A stretch of 64,000 nucleotides of DNA, taken from assembly GCF_038096175.1 (NCBI RefSeq), contig NZ_CP151099.1, forward strand, positions 2,606,501 to 2,670,500, in the 5' to 3' direction. Positions 38,099 to 47,221 of this stretch are shown here, in pieces. The notes under the pieces were generated by a model, which was given only the letters and a program-made list of their open reading frames with translations, was not told where the DNA came from and made no database searches. Position 1 is the stretch's first letter, and every line of letters starts with the position of its first letter. The position numbers and the translations under genes are program-made. The stretch comes from Nostoc sp. UHCC 0302 (GTDB lineage: Bacteria; Cyanobacteriota; Cyanobacteriia; Cyanobacteriales; Nostocaceae).

Positions 38099-38184
38099 GT
38101 AGGGTATGTTATGGTGGAACGCCTAATGCACAATGATAGACGATATCAAGATGGTGCGTTGCGCTACACGACAACGCACCCTAC
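38099..38184. repeat. Dispersed repeat bounded by GTAGGGT/ACCCTAC
   Basis: An 86-bp element whose ends GTAGGGT and ACCCTAC are inverted repeats, with inner GGTGCGTTGCGC and ACAACGCACC. Repeats of this look are common between genes in Nostocales. The rest of the spacer (37954-38319) holds only palindromic repeat family B. Confidence 0.65.
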
Positions 38185-38319
38185 TATTGTTTTATCTTTA
38201 ATTGAGTTGACCTACTTAACTGATACAGCCGATTCCAATTATTGCAAAGATTTTTGAAAATCATTATTTTGAATTCTGTTGTATTAGGTAATTTATACAA
38301 AAATTGAAGCTGGTATTAA

Positions 38320-39342
38320 ATGCAAACCTATACTAATCCAGTCTACAAAGGCTATTTGGCCGATCCTTTTGTTTGGCAGCACCAAGGCGTATACTATGCG
38401 ATCGGTACTGGTGCAGCAGAGGCGGAAGGAACAGTTAATGAAGTAGCTCCCGCCCAAAACATTGACTCCACTAGAAATCAATGTGTTTTTCCTCTGTTAC
38501 AGTCATTTGACTTTGTAAATTGGAATTTTGTTGGTAACGCACTACTGCGGCCAGACCCCGCCCTTGGTAATAATTTTTGGGCCCCCGAAGTAGCTTACTG
38601 TGATGGCAAATTCTATCTTTACTACTCTGTGGGACACGAAGATAAAAATCATCAGTTGCGTGTAGCTACAAGCGACACCCCGTTAGGCCCTTATCAAGAT
38701 GTTGGCGAGTCGCTTGTAAACCTGAAGTCTTGTCCCTTTGCAATTGATCCGCACCCATTTTGCGATGATGATGGACAGTGGTATCTGTTTTACGCCCGTG
38801 ATTTTCTGGATACAGAGGGTGGTGTACGTGTTGGCACAGCACTGTTTGTAGACCGCCTGCAAACCATGACAAAGCTTGCTGGTGAGGGTAAGGTCGTTTT
38901 GCGTGCGCGATCAGATTGGCAACGGTTTTTAGCCAACCGTTTGATGTATGGTGAAATTTTTGACTGGCATACTTTAGAAGGCCCTTGTGTCCGTAAACAT
39001 GAGGGCCGATACTATTGCTTTTATAGTGGTGGACGCTGGGAAACCGAGAACTACGGTGTAGATTACGGCGTTGCTAATAGCGTGATGGGGCCTTACTCGG
39101 ATGCGGGAAACGAAACTGGGCCGCGCGTGCTAAAATCTGTCCCTGATTTTGTTATAGGGCCGGGACATAACTCTATTGTTCTTGGGCCAGATGGTGAGAC
39201 AGAGTACATGGTCTACCATGCTTGGACGAAAAACATGGATAAGCGGCAAATCTGTTTAGATAAGCTGATTTGGACAGCAGATAAACCACATTGTGACGGC
39301 CCCACTTGGACACCGCAAGCGATCGCCACTAAATCAATTTGA
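38320..39342 (+). CDS. GH43-type glycoside hydrolase
   Basis: A 340-residue five-bladed beta-propeller enzyme of the GH43 type (arabinofuranosidase/xylosidase). The general base Asp is in GYLADPFVW, the pKa-modulating Asp in AIDPHPF and the catalytic Glu in LEGPCVRKHEGRYYCFYSGG; the blade strand FWAPEVAYCDGKFYLYYSVG is typical. There is no signal peptide, so it is probably cytosolic. It stands alone, so no polysaccharide locus supports a substrate. Confidence 0.88.
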   Translation: MQTYTNPVYKGYLADPFVWQHQGVYYAIGTGAAEAEGTVNEVAPAQNIDSTRNQCVFPLLQSFDFVNWNFVGNALLRPDPALGNNFWAPEVAYCDGKFYLYYSVGHEDKNHQLRVATSDTPLGPYQDVGESLVNLKSCPFAIDPHPFCDDDGQWYLFYARDFLDTEGGVRVGTALFVDRLQTMTKLAGEGKVVLRARSDWQRFLANRLMYGEIFDWHTLEGPCVRKHEGRYYCFYSGGRWETENYGVDYGVANSVMGPYSDAGNETGPRVLKSVPDFVIGPGHNSIVLGPDGETEYMVYHAWTKNMDKRQICLDKLIWTADKPHCDGPTWTPQAIATKSI

Positions 39343-39368
39343 TTCTAAGTCAGCTATCTTGCATTATC

Positions 39369-39712
39369 CTACTGACCAGATGTTGTAACTGATTTACCAG
39401 AATTACTAGCTAGATTATATCTCCGTGCAACCTGGGAAAATTGGTAATTTGTGATGGCACTGGCAGTATTAAAGTGCTTCCTAATAATAGGCAATCCCCG
39501 GTTTCCAGCACCACGAGATCGGGATTTTGTCCAAATGCTGCTTCGCGTTGGAAAATAGCTGCGTTCTCTAACTGAGCATTAACGCCACCCTCGTCCATAT
39601 ACGCTTGCTCAAAACGGTTATCTTGTAGCTGAGACAGCCGCACTAGCGCTGCTTGATTCTGAATACTGCTGTGGGTCTCAAAGTCAGGTATAAAGCCTGT
39701 TTCCCTTCCCAA
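39369..39712 (-). pseudogene. DUF4142 remnant with frameshift
   Basis: The first frame (to 39410) reads like the C-terminal part of a DUF4142 protein, LVRLSQLQDNRFEQAYMDEG then AQLENAAIFQREAAFGQNPDL. At about 39496-39503 it shifts, and the next frame continues the family with GLPIIRKHFNTASAITNYQF, ending at 39369. A one-base indel thus breaks the gene, and the N-terminal half is missing. DUF4142 proteins are ferritin-like helical proteins of unknown role. Confidence 0.75.
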
Positions 39713-39725
39713 TTATGTCGAAGTT

Positions 39726-40406
39726 TTATTCTTTTAAAGAAGCTTTATGACGCTGTTGCTTTAATCGTAAACCTGCTCCAATTACACCTATGCCAATTAG
39801 GGTAGTAGTATATGTTGGTTCTGGAACCTGCCGGGCAGTTTGCAAAGAGAATGTCAGTTTAGCTAAACCCTTAGAGGGAGTTCCTGGTGGACTAAGTTTA
39901 TCTTCTTCAGTAAAACTTATTGCGCCTGTAGCATTCTTGAACAAGCCTGTGCCGCCAAAAATAGTTATAGTACCACCACCCTTGATAGTCTGCTCTGCAA
40001 AGTTAATTTCCGCAGTATCACTAGCTCTACCAAATAACTCATTAGCACCGCCATAATACCTGTCAAAAAGTATTGGTTCATCCTTTAAGCCAAATACGGT
40101 TGGATCTGAATTAAAGGTATATTTGTTGATGGATGGATTGACAATCGGCTCAAGCTTGCCATAAGTATTGCTGGTAAATGAATTCAACCCATAAGGGGCG
40201 GGTTCGACGCTTTCGCCTGTAATAGTTGCCCTAACAATACCTAGGTCTGGTCTAAAGTTTGGATCAATGACAACTGATGTATTGTAGTCAGCGGAAAATG
40301 TATAAGTATTATCAGTAGACTGTGCTGATACAGTTTTTATATTCGACCCAAAACTTAGTATAGACAAGATTAATGGTATGGGCCACGTGATATTTAAACT
40401 AAGCAT
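39726..40406 (-). CDS. PEP-CTERM exported protein
   Basis: A 226-residue protein with a signal peptide (residues 1-28, ending VSAQS), a beta-rich mature part, and a C-terminal PEP-CTERM tail: VPEPTYTTTLIGIGVIGAG then a basic end (KQQRHK). PEP-CTERM proteins are sorted by exosortase and linked to extracellular polymer or biofilm. The exact role is unknown. Upstream, a Gly-rich segment (KGGGTITIFGGTGLFKNATG) resembles allene-oxide-cyclase-like barrels. Confidence 0.85.
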   Translation of the reverse strand: MLSLNITWPIPLILSILSFGSNIKTVSAQSTDNTYTFSADYNTSVVIDPNFRPDLGIVRATITGESVEPAPYGLNSFTSNTYGKLEPIVNPSINKYTFNSDPTVFGLKDEPILFDRYYGGANELFGRASDTAEINFAEQTIKGGGTITIFGGTGLFKNATGAISFTEEDKLSPPGTPSKGLAKLTFSLQTARQVPEPTYTTTLIGIGVIGAGLRLKQQRHKASLKE

Positions 40407-40989
40407 AATTTTCCTTTTTGAGCCGTTGAAGAAGAACTCAGAATCCAGAATGGGCTGTGCCCCGCTACGCTAACAGGAGCGGAGTCGGTAACGCTCGCGG
40501 CTTGGCGTCAGAATGCAATCACTGGCGGGTCTTAAACCAGTTTATTCATCTGCCAGCGATGCACTGAGTTTCGACTGCGCTCAACTACCGCTTGTCGAAG
40601 TGTAGTACAGAATTCATGCTGAATTCTGGCTTTTGACTCCTGAATTCTGTTTTGATAAAAGATAATATAAACTCCCACACGGAGCGGGTATTTATATTAC
40701 CAAGTGTGTTAATGAAAACATTTTTGGCAACTATTACAAAATATATTAAATTTATTTTTTGGTTATTTCAAGTGTTATTTTTTTGCATTTACAGGATTAT
40801 TTTTAGGTAAATTGCGATAAAATATGCAAGATAATTTGAATAGCTTTTATGTTAGAATTTGAAGCTCATTTATTGTTACTGTTCTAATGGCTATTTCTCA
40901 TGATTTAGGTAAAAATTTTTTAACAGTTATGGAGATACTCGGATCATCTTTAAATGATATCTACTCGGTAAGAGTCAAATCCTGATGAT
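40407..40989. other. Spacer with dispersed repeats
   Basis: The left half holds repeat-like palindromic text (about 40440-40620, with TTTCGACTGCGCTCAAC and its partner). The right half is AT-rich with no clear signal. Confidence 0.5.
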
Positions 40990-41211
40990 ATGCAATCTAT
41001 AGAAACATTTTCCACTACTCATCTCATTGGCGATCGCTTACAGCTTGAACATCTTGCTCAGTTTTGCATTATGCATCAAGATCCTCAAGTTATGGCAACT
41101 CTTGGAGGCGTTCGTTCTCATGAGCAATCAAAAATAATTCAAATCTTGAGTTTTGAAAATGCCTATTTACGATTCGATTGGTCAACAATATACAAAAACT
41201 CGCGTTCCTGA
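40990..41211 (+). pseudogene. GNAT acetyltransferase N-terminal remnant
   Basis: The first 45 residues fit the N-terminus of a GNAT acetyltransferase: LIGDRLQLEHLAQFCIMHQ then DPQVMATLGG, as in RimJ-like enzymes. The acetyl-CoA loop and the rest are missing, and the frame runs into the methyltransferase start. This is a 5-prime remnant left beside the operon. Confidence 0.6.
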
Positions 41212-41941
41212 TATTCGGATTGTCAACACATTAATTGATTTGCTTAACCAGCCGAAAAATAGTATTATTGCTGATATTGGCGCTGGTACTGGTGGTTACA
41301 GTCGTGCGATCGCCAACCAAGGATATTCTGTTTATGCCATAGAACCTTCATCAGTAATGCGAACACAGGCGGCAGAACATCCCCAAGTAAAATGGTTCAC
41401 CGGATATGCAGAAGCTCTCCCTTTAGCAGACAAATCTGTTGATGCATTAATAAGTATTTTAGCAATTCATCACTTTTCTAACCTAGAAAAAGCCTTTCGT
41501 GAAATGCATCGAATTGTCAAATCAGGGACAATTGTTTTATTGACTTTTGATATTAGACTGGCTCAAAAAATCTGGCTTTACGATTACTTTCCTTGGCTTT
41601 GGGAAGATGCCTTACGCTTTCTACCACTCAACGAACAAATAGAGTTAATACAGGCAAATACCCAAAGAAATGTTGAAGCCTTTCCTTTAATGTTACCCTA
41701 CGATTTATCTGATTTATTTGCCGCAGCAGCCTGGAGACGACCTGAATTATATTTACAACCAGAAGTCCGTGCCGGTATATCATCTTTTGCCTTAGCTGAC
41801 GCGAGTTTATTTGAGCAAGGATTGAAGTCACTTGCAACAGATTTGAGTAATGGTCAATGGGATACAAAATATGGAAAAATCCGCGAATTCACAGAAATTG
41901 ATTTGGGTTATCGCTTTTTACGTGCAACTATTGATAAGTAA
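41159..41941 (+). CDS. Class I SAM-dependent methyltransferase
   Basis: A 260-residue methyltransferase. The SAM loop is IADIGAGTGGYSRAI (about residues 37-51), motif II is YAIEPSSVM, then YAEALPLADKSVDALISILAIHHF. The acceptor is unknown. It is the first gene of a tight operon: 3 bp to a PdxJ-like gene, then ferredoxin, HEAT and phosphatase genes. I choose ATG 41159, because MPIYDSIGQQY is the usual start. Confidence 0.88.
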   Translation: MPIYDSIGQQYTKTRVPDIRIVNTLIDLLNQPKNSIIADIGAGTGGYSRAIANQGYSVYAIEPSSVMRTQAAEHPQVKWFTGYAEALPLADKSVDALISILAIHHFSNLEKAFREMHRIVKSGTIVLLTFDIRLAQKIWLYDYFPWLWEDALRFLPLNEQIELIQANTQRNVEAFPLMLPYDLSDLFAAAAWRRPELYLQPEVRAGISSFALADASLFEQGLKSLATDLSNGQWDTKYGKIREFTEIDLGYRFLRATIDK

Positions 41942-41944
41942 AAT

Positions 41945-42661
41945 ATGACAAATCTCAGTGTTAACCTAAACAAAGTCGCTTTACTTAGAAATACTCGCAA
42001 CTTTGGTCGACCGAGTGTGATTGAAGCTGCTGCTACCTGCATTAAAGCAGGCGCACAAGGTATTACAGTTCATCCACGTCCAGACCAGCGACATATTAAG
42101 CCGGCAGATGTTGATGCATTGTCGCAGATATTAAGTGTTGAGTTCAATATAGAAGGCTATCCATCGCTTGAATTTTTAGATATTATCCGAAAGATCAAGC
42201 CAACACAGTGTACATTAGTTCCCGATGCACCTGATGCTTTCACATCAGACCACGGATGGGATTTGGCTGTTGATGGTGCTTGGCTCAAACCAATCATTCA
42301 AGAGTTAAAAGACCTTGGAATCAGAGTGAGTCTGTTTATGGATGCAGACTTGAGTCAAATTCAACGAGCGAAAGAGATTGGCAGCGATCGCATTGAGTTA
42401 TACACTGAACCTTATGCGACAGCTTTTCGTAATGGCAATGTAGAATCTGTATTTCAGCAATACCATACAGCTGCCGAAAAAGCTCAAGAAATTGGTTTAG
42501 GAGTGAACGCTGGACATGATTTAAATCTGCATAACCTCGAAAAGTTCTGTTCAATTCCCGGAATTTTAGAAGTATCTATTGGTCACGCTCTAATTGCTGA
42601 TGCATTGGATATCGGACTATTTACTGCGGTGAAAGAGTACTTACAAATTCTCACAAAGTAG
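41945..42661 (+). CDS. pdxJ: PdxJ-type pyridoxine 5-phosphate synthase, Bacteroidetes-like form
   Basis: A 238-residue TIM-barrel protein of the PdxJ family, which forms pyridoxine 5-phosphate from 1-deoxyxylulose 5-phosphate and amino-acetone phosphate. Strands GAQGITVHPRPDQRHIKPADV, EFNIEGYP and TLVPDAPDAFTSDHGWD keep the family pattern. The N-terminus reads SVNLNKVALLRNTR instead of the usual GVNIDHVATLRxAR, so the DH pair is NK. This form and VHPRPD match my knowledge of Bacteroidetes PdxJ, so transfer is possible. It is the second gene of a five-gene operon, and a normal pdxJ may exist elsewhere. Confidence 0.85.
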   Translation: MTNLSVNLNKVALLRNTRNFGRPSVIEAAATCIKAGAQGITVHPRPDQRHIKPADVDALSQILSVEFNIEGYPSLEFLDIIRKIKPTQCTLVPDAPDAFTSDHGWDLAVDGAWLKPIIQELKDLGIRVSLFMDADLSQIQRAKEIGSDRIELYTEPYATAFRNGNVESVFQQYHTAAEKAQEIGLGVNAGHDLNLHNLEKFCSIPGILEVSIGHALIADALDIGLFTAVKEYLQILTK

Positions 42662-42670
42662 AGTAAAAAT

Positions 42671-42898
42671 ATGGCTTTAATTAATCAAAGAGTAGACGTT
42701 CCTGTAATCGTAGATGAGTCAAAATGTTTAGAGAAATGTGTAGCTTGCATTGAAGTTTGTCCTTTAGATGTGTTAGCAAAAAATCCAGAAACAGGCAAAG
42801 CGTATATGAAATACGATGAGTGCTGGTTTTGTCTACCCTGCGAGAAAGAATGTCCGACAAACGCGATTACAGTACAAATTCCTTTCTTATTGCGGTAG
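42671..42898 (+). CDS. Dicluster [4Fe-4S] ferredoxin, AprB-like
   Basis: A 75-residue ferredoxin with two cluster motifs: CX3CX2CX3CP (KCLEKCVACIEVCP) and CX2CX2CX3CP (CWFCLPCEKECP). Spacing resembles the beta subunit of adenylylsulfate reductase. It may serve electrons to an oxidoreductase not present next to it. It is 9 bp after pdxJ. Confidence 0.9.
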   Translation: MALINQRVDVPVIVDESKCLEKCVACIEVCPLDVLAKNPETGKAYMKYDECWFCLPCEKECPTNAITVQIPFLLR

Positions 42899-42908
42899 AG
42901 GTGTTGGG

Positions 42909-43868
42909 ATGTCTACAGGTACAGATTCTGAATTAAATCAATGGTTGGAAATGCTGCGATCGCCTGATGTTAATGAGCGTTTAGTGGCAGTCAAAACTCT
43001 GCAACATTTGGGTGAAGAAGAAGCAATTGATGCCCTAATTACTGCTTTACAAGACGAAAGCACCGCTGTGCAAAAAATCGTATTAACTGCATTGTGGGAA
43101 CTAGCTAATCCTGCTGCCATTCCTGCTTTATTGCAATCTCTTGCTTCCCCAGAAGCGGAAATTCGTAGTGAAGCATTATCAGCATTAGGTGAGTTGGTTT
43201 CCTCAGAGCATCTGTTACTATTACTTGATGCTTTGCAGCAAGAAAATGTGAATCTTCAACTCAACGTATTAATTCTTTTGCGAAAAATTCATGACGCTAA
43301 ATCTTTACCTGCGGTACTGTCCTTCTTTGAGTCAGAACATCCTCAATTAAAAGAAGCAGCTATCACAACTCTCCGTTATCTAAATCAAGTTGAGATATGT
43401 CCACCCGCTTTATCTCTTTTAGCTGATTCAGATAACAACGTGCGCCGTGCAGCAGCTTTAACTTTAGGACATTTGGGAGATGAAAAAGTTATAGAATTAT
43501 TAACTCAAGCACTGACATCTGATTCTGATTGGCAAGTACGCCGTAATGCTGCTAAATCTTTAGCAATTCATGCTAATCCTAAAGCTGCTTCCGCTGCGGG
43601 AATTGCTATTAAAGATGAACATTGGCAAGTACGGAAATTTGCCCTGCAAGTGTTGCAAAAAATACCCGATTTACAATATTTACCAACAATAATTGAAGCA
43701 TTAACAGATGAGTATTCAGATGTCAGAAAAGAAGCTGCGATCACTTTAGGTAATTTAGGCGATCCTATAGCATTAAATGCTCTTCAGCAAGCATTATATG
43801 ATCCAGATAGAGATGTTTGTATTTACGCAGAACGGGCAATTAAAAAGATTAAAAATTCAGAGGTTTAA
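42909..43868 (+). CDS. HEAT-repeat protein
   Basis: About 319 residues made of HEAT/PBS-lyase-type repeats, each about 31 residues, such as AIDALITALQDESTAVQKI, AIPALLQSLASPEAEIRSEA and VRRNAAKSLAI. It is probably a scaffold or regulator. The ATG at 42909 is preferred; the open frame runs upstream across the ferredoxin gene. HEAT genes beside AprB-like ferredoxins recur in cyanobacteria as I recall. It overlaps nothing and is 10 bp after the ferredoxin gene. Confidence 0.85.
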   Translation: MSTGTDSELNQWLEMLRSPDVNERLVAVKTLQHLGEEEAIDALITALQDESTAVQKIVLTALWELANPAAIPALLQSLASPEAEIRSEALSALGELVSSEHLLLLLDALQQENVNLQLNVLILLRKIHDAKSLPAVLSFFESEHPQLKEAAITTLRYLNQVEICPPALSLLADSDNNVRRAAALTLGHLGDEKVIELLTQALTSDSDWQVRRNAAKSLAIHANPKAASAAGIAIKDEHWQVRKFALQVLQKIPDLQYLPTIIEALTDEYSDVRKEAAITLGNLGDPIALNALQQALYDPDRDVCIYAERAIKKIKNSEV

Positions 43869-43870
43869 GT

Positions 43871-44413
43871 ATGTATAAATTTGCTCCTGCCTGGGAGCAT
43901 GAACCAATAGTATTTGGTGCTGCACGACCAGGATATTCTCAAAATAAGGTATACGAATGGATTGAGTTTATGAAACAACAAGACATCCAGCGAGTTTGTT
44001 GTCTTCTTCCCGATAAACAACTAGCTAAATACTCTAATCTTCTAGGCATATACCAACACGAATTCGGAAATCAACAAGTCTGCTCTGCACCTATTGAAGA
44101 TTTCCATTTAGCTGATTTAGAAACACTTACACAAAAAATAATTCCTTTTTTAATAACAGCAGACAACCAAGGTAAGAAAGTAGTTGTACACTGCTCAGGT
44201 GGTATTGGACGCACTGGTCATGTATTAGCTGCATGGTTAGTTAGTATTCGAGGATTATCTAATAAAGATGCCATAACTGCTGTTAAGAGAATAGGTAAAA
44301 ATCCTTATGAAGCTGCGATCGCAGCTGTATTTATAGGTAAAAATCCCTTTAAAGTTACTAGAGAACTTGAGACGCTGCTCAATAATTGCCGTCTCTTGTT
44401 TCGTGATAATTAG
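43871..44413 (+). CDS. Dual-specificity protein phosphatase
   Basis: A 180-residue Cys-based phosphatase. The P-loop is VHCSGGIGRTGHVLAAWLV (CX5R), with the general acid Asp expected in the IEDFHLADL segment. It removes phosphate from Tyr or Ser/Thr, or acts on lipid or sugar phosphate. It starts 2 bp after the HEAT gene and closes the operon. The partner is unknown. Confidence 0.88.
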   Translation: MYKFAPAWEHEPIVFGAARPGYSQNKVYEWIEFMKQQDIQRVCCLLPDKQLAKYSNLLGIYQHEFGNQQVCSAPIEDFHLADLETLTQKIIPFLITADNQGKKVVVHCSGGIGRTGHVLAAWLVSIRGLSNKDAITAVKRIGKNPYEAAIAAVFIGKNPFKVTRELETLLNNCRLLFRDN

Positions 44414-44591
44414 TAGAATACAGTACTCACAAACCCTAAAACAAGCACTATCCTCTGAACAGGAAGCCGGAATTAGAAAAATTTAGTGGACATATAAAGG
44501 CAAAGTTTTGGCTATTTAATGGTCTGCTTATTTCTGCCGTACTATACTAGTAACAAGTAACTTTACGTCTACATGCTTGTATTTTGGTAAT

Positions 44592-44936
44592 TTAGGCTTC
44601 GTTGAACTCCTGATTTTCACCTAAGGTTTGTTGTGCAGCGTGCCGGATGTGGAGAATACGAACTATAGAAAAGTCAGTAGTTTCAAGAATAGTGAAGAGA
44701 ATACGGTAAGAATTACGGCCTCGACCGTAGAGAATTTGCCGAATTTCTTGGCTGAAATACTCATTTTCTCTTGCTAGAGGACAACGCTTAGGCATTTTCG
44801 ATAAAGACTCAATTGTTCTTAGCAACCCTTCATACCATTGTCTTACTCTCTCAGGATTTGTCAATTAATATAGTTTAACAAATGCACTGTCTGCTTCTGC
44901 CTCAGCTATGCTGGAAATTTCAACTTGATAACTCAT
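44592..44936 (-). pseudogene. RelE/ParE-type toxin with internal stop
   Basis: Full reading from ATG 44936 gives MSYQVEISSIAEAEADSAFV then KLY, a TAA at codon 24, and then LTNPERVRQWYEGLLRTIESL and the usual C-terminus (RQILYGRGRNSYRILFTI, VRILHIRHAAQQTL). The frame is unbroken across the stop, so it is a single nonsense change in a 114-residue toxin. A TTG right after the TAA might allow re-initiation, but would lose the first strand and helix. The ATG overlaps the antitoxin stop by 1 base. Confidence 0.8.
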
Positions 44937-45187
44937 TAATCAACTGGCAGATTGTACTTACGGCGTTGTTCCTCAGCAAACTCTTGAAAGGAACGAGAAT
45001 GTCCTGCTTCAAAATCATCCAAACCGCGCTGGATACCTGCAACAGCTGCTTCTGAGTCTTGGGACTCCCACTCCAGAATGCGAGTTATCAATTCAGCCGC
45101 AACAAGGCTTACATCTTGACCTTGTTGTGTAGCTTTTTGACGCAGTTGTGCTTCTAATTCTGGACTCAGAGAAATGACGATAGACAT
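44936..45187 (-). CDS. Antitoxin of the RelE/ParE pair
   Basis: An 83-residue protein starting MSIVISLSPELEAQLRQKAT, which has the ribbon-helix-helix look (strand, then helix with QGQDVSLVAAELITRIL), and ending FQEFAEEQRRKYNLPVD. It should repress the operon and bind the toxin. It is intact and coupled to the broken toxin downstream (overlapping TAATG). It may now be a free antitoxin or repressor. Confidence 0.82.
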   Translation of the reverse strand: MSIVISLSPELEAQLRQKATQQGQDVSLVAAELITRILEWESQDSEAAVAGIQRGLDDFEAGHSRSFQEFAEEQRRKYNLPVD

Positions 45188-45331
45188 AAACTCGGTTTTC
45201 CTGCTATCAATCCTGTACGCGTTATTCTAGCAAACTATTATTGTACTTTCTAATTCTAATTAGAACTATACCTGTAGTGGCTCCAGTGTAATGTATAATC
45301 TGTTTCCAGAAATTTTATTGAGATAAATCCT

Positions 45332-46021
45332 ATGGCAATGATTCTAGATAAAGTAGTTCCTTTTGGGAGGTCGATGGATGAATATGTAAAATTATTTAAT
45401 TTAACAGACGCAGATTTAAATAAAAAAATTATTGGAATTGGAGATGGCCCAGCAAGCTTTAATGCTGAAATGACCCGTCAAGGTAAAAGTGTAGTTTCTG
45501 TTGATCCACTGTACCAATTTTCCAGTGAGGAAATTTTGCAAAGATTTAATGAAGTTGTGGATAACATCATTAACCAAGTAAAGGCTACACAAAATGATTG
45601 GGTATGGAGCTATCATAAATCTCCAGATGATTTGCGACACAATCGAGTAAAAGTCATTCAAGAATTTATTGTTGATTACGAAAATGGGAAACAGGAGAAT
45701 AGATATGTAGTTGGTGAATTGCCTAAATTAGAATATAAAAATCAAGAATTTGAGATAGCCCTTTGTTCACACTTATTATTTTTATATTCAGACCATCTTG
45801 ATTATGATTTTCACCTCGATTCAGTGGGTGAAATGCTACGTATTGCCCAGGAAGTTCGGATATTCCCACTCTTAACTTTAATGTGGCAGCCTTCACAACA
45901 TTTAGATGAAATAGTGAAACATTACACATCAAAAGGTTACAAGATAGACATTGAAAAGGTGGATTATCAACTACAACCTGGAGGCGATCGCATGATGAAA
46001 ATTTCCAAAGAGCCTAACTAG
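45332..46021 (+). CDS. SAM-dependent methyltransferase-like protein
   Basis: A 229-residue protein with a SAM-like loop IIGIGDGPASFNAEM followed by VVSVDPLYQF (about residues 35-64), then FEIALCSHLLFLYSDHLDYDFH (motif IV region). It resembles small cyanobacterial methyltransferase-like proteins. No substrate is visible. It is monocistronic. Confidence 0.75.
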   Translation: MAMILDKVVPFGRSMDEYVKLFNLTDADLNKKIIGIGDGPASFNAEMTRQGKSVVSVDPLYQFSSEEILQRFNEVVDNIINQVKATQNDWVWSYHKSPDDLRHNRVKVIQEFIVDYENGKQENRYVVGELPKLEYKNQEFEIALCSHLLFLYSDHLDYDFHLDSVGEMLRIAQEVRIFPLLTLMWQPSQHLDEIVKHYTSKGYKIDIEKVDYQLQPGGDRMMKISKEPN

Positions 46022-46036
46022 CAAATCTAGCTGAAT

Positions 46037-47047
46037 CTACAATACTGCACGACGCAATTCTGGGAAAACTTTAGACACCTTACTCAACACATAATCACCA
46101 TAAGTTCCATGAAAGTTGTGAACATTAGCGCCATCCCAGCGTTCATCCTGGTTTTGATGTATGACGTTACCTAGATCAATTGGCTTCACTTCGACATCAA
46201 AATTGGGATCAAAGAAGAACGGAAACGAAAGGCGATCGCTTCTTGCTTGATTTTGCACCCTATGAGGTGTGGATTTATACAGACCTCCTGTCATGCGATC
46301 AAGCATATCTCCGATATTGCACACAAACGAACCAGGAACAGGCGGTGCAGCAATCCAGCGTGATTTCGATTTCACCTGCAATCCGCCTAAGTCGTCTTGC
46401 TTGAGAATTGTCAAAACACCATAATCAGTGTGTTCTCCAACGCCCCATCTAGCTTTATTGTCAGGCAATGATAAGTCAGGAGGATAATTAAAGATGCGGA
46501 ACAAAGTTAATGGATCTGAAGTGTAACGGTCAGCAAAATAAGATTCTTCCAATCCCAGACTTAAGGCGATGCCAGCCATCAGCCTGTATCCTAGCTGCGT
46601 CATAGCTGCCATGTATTCCAACACTGTCTCACGAAACAGCGGAATATTGGCAGGGAATAAATTAGAACCATGCATCGGAGTACCAGCCTTCACAAGTGGG
46701 TGATCTTCTGCCAATTCAGCGCCAAAATAAATACCCTCCTTGAGGTCAGGTTTACCCGATGTTAGTTCATCCCCCACCGGGAAATATCCCCGCCATGCTT
46801 TACCACCCAAAGCCATACGAATTTTAAGCTTTGTTTCCAAATCTTGGGCAAAGAACTGGCGGCTTAGCCGTTCTAGCCGTTGTTGTAACTCCTCGTCCAC
46901 CCCATGCCCGACAATATAGAAAAACCCGCATTCGCGACACGCCTGCCCAATTTGAGTAGCTACTATGTTGCGATCGCCTTCTCCAAAAACCAACGCCTGG
47001 ATGTCAATAATCGGAACGTGAGTAAATTCGTTGTCCACAACTTGCAA
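46037..47047 (-). CDS. 2OG-Fe(II) oxygenase, isopenicillin N synthase-like
   Basis: A 336-residue non-haem oxygenase. The N-terminal DIOX_N pattern (VPIIDIQALVFGEGD, ACRECGFFYIVGHGVDEEL) precedes the iron site: His and Asp in GEHTDYGVLTIL, His in TPHRVQNQ, and the 2-oxoglutarate Arg-x-Ser in SDRLSFPFFF. The substrate is unknown, and these enzymes are widespread in cyanobacteria. It stands alone. Confidence 0.9.
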   Translation of the reverse strand: MQVVDNEFTHVPIIDIQALVFGEGDRNIVATQIGQACRECGFFYIVGHGVDEELQQRLERLSRQFFAQDLETKLKIRMALGGKAWRGYFPVGDELTSGKPDLKEGIYFGAELAEDHPLVKAGTPMHGSNLFPANIPLFRETVLEYMAAMTQLGYRLMAGIALSLGLEESYFADRYTSDPLTLFRIFNYPPDLSLPDNKARWGVGEHTDYGVLTILKQDDLGGLQVKSKSRWIAAPPVPGSFVCNIGDMLDRMTGGLYKSTPHRVQNQARSDRLSFPFFFDPNFDVEVKPIDLGNVIHQNQDERWDGANVHNFHGTYGDYVLSKVSKVFPELRRAVL

Positions 47048-47221
47048 ACTTTTTATTAAGTGTCGAGAGATTTTACTTTGTGTCTTTGTAGTTAATCAAA
47101 TTTATTTTTGAACCACAGAGATACTAAGAAAATTCAATGCCCTTACATAATGAGAACTATAGCTTACATATCAGTATCTCGCTTTTTTCCAAAATTGATC
47201 CCAAAATCGAGTTAGTTATTA

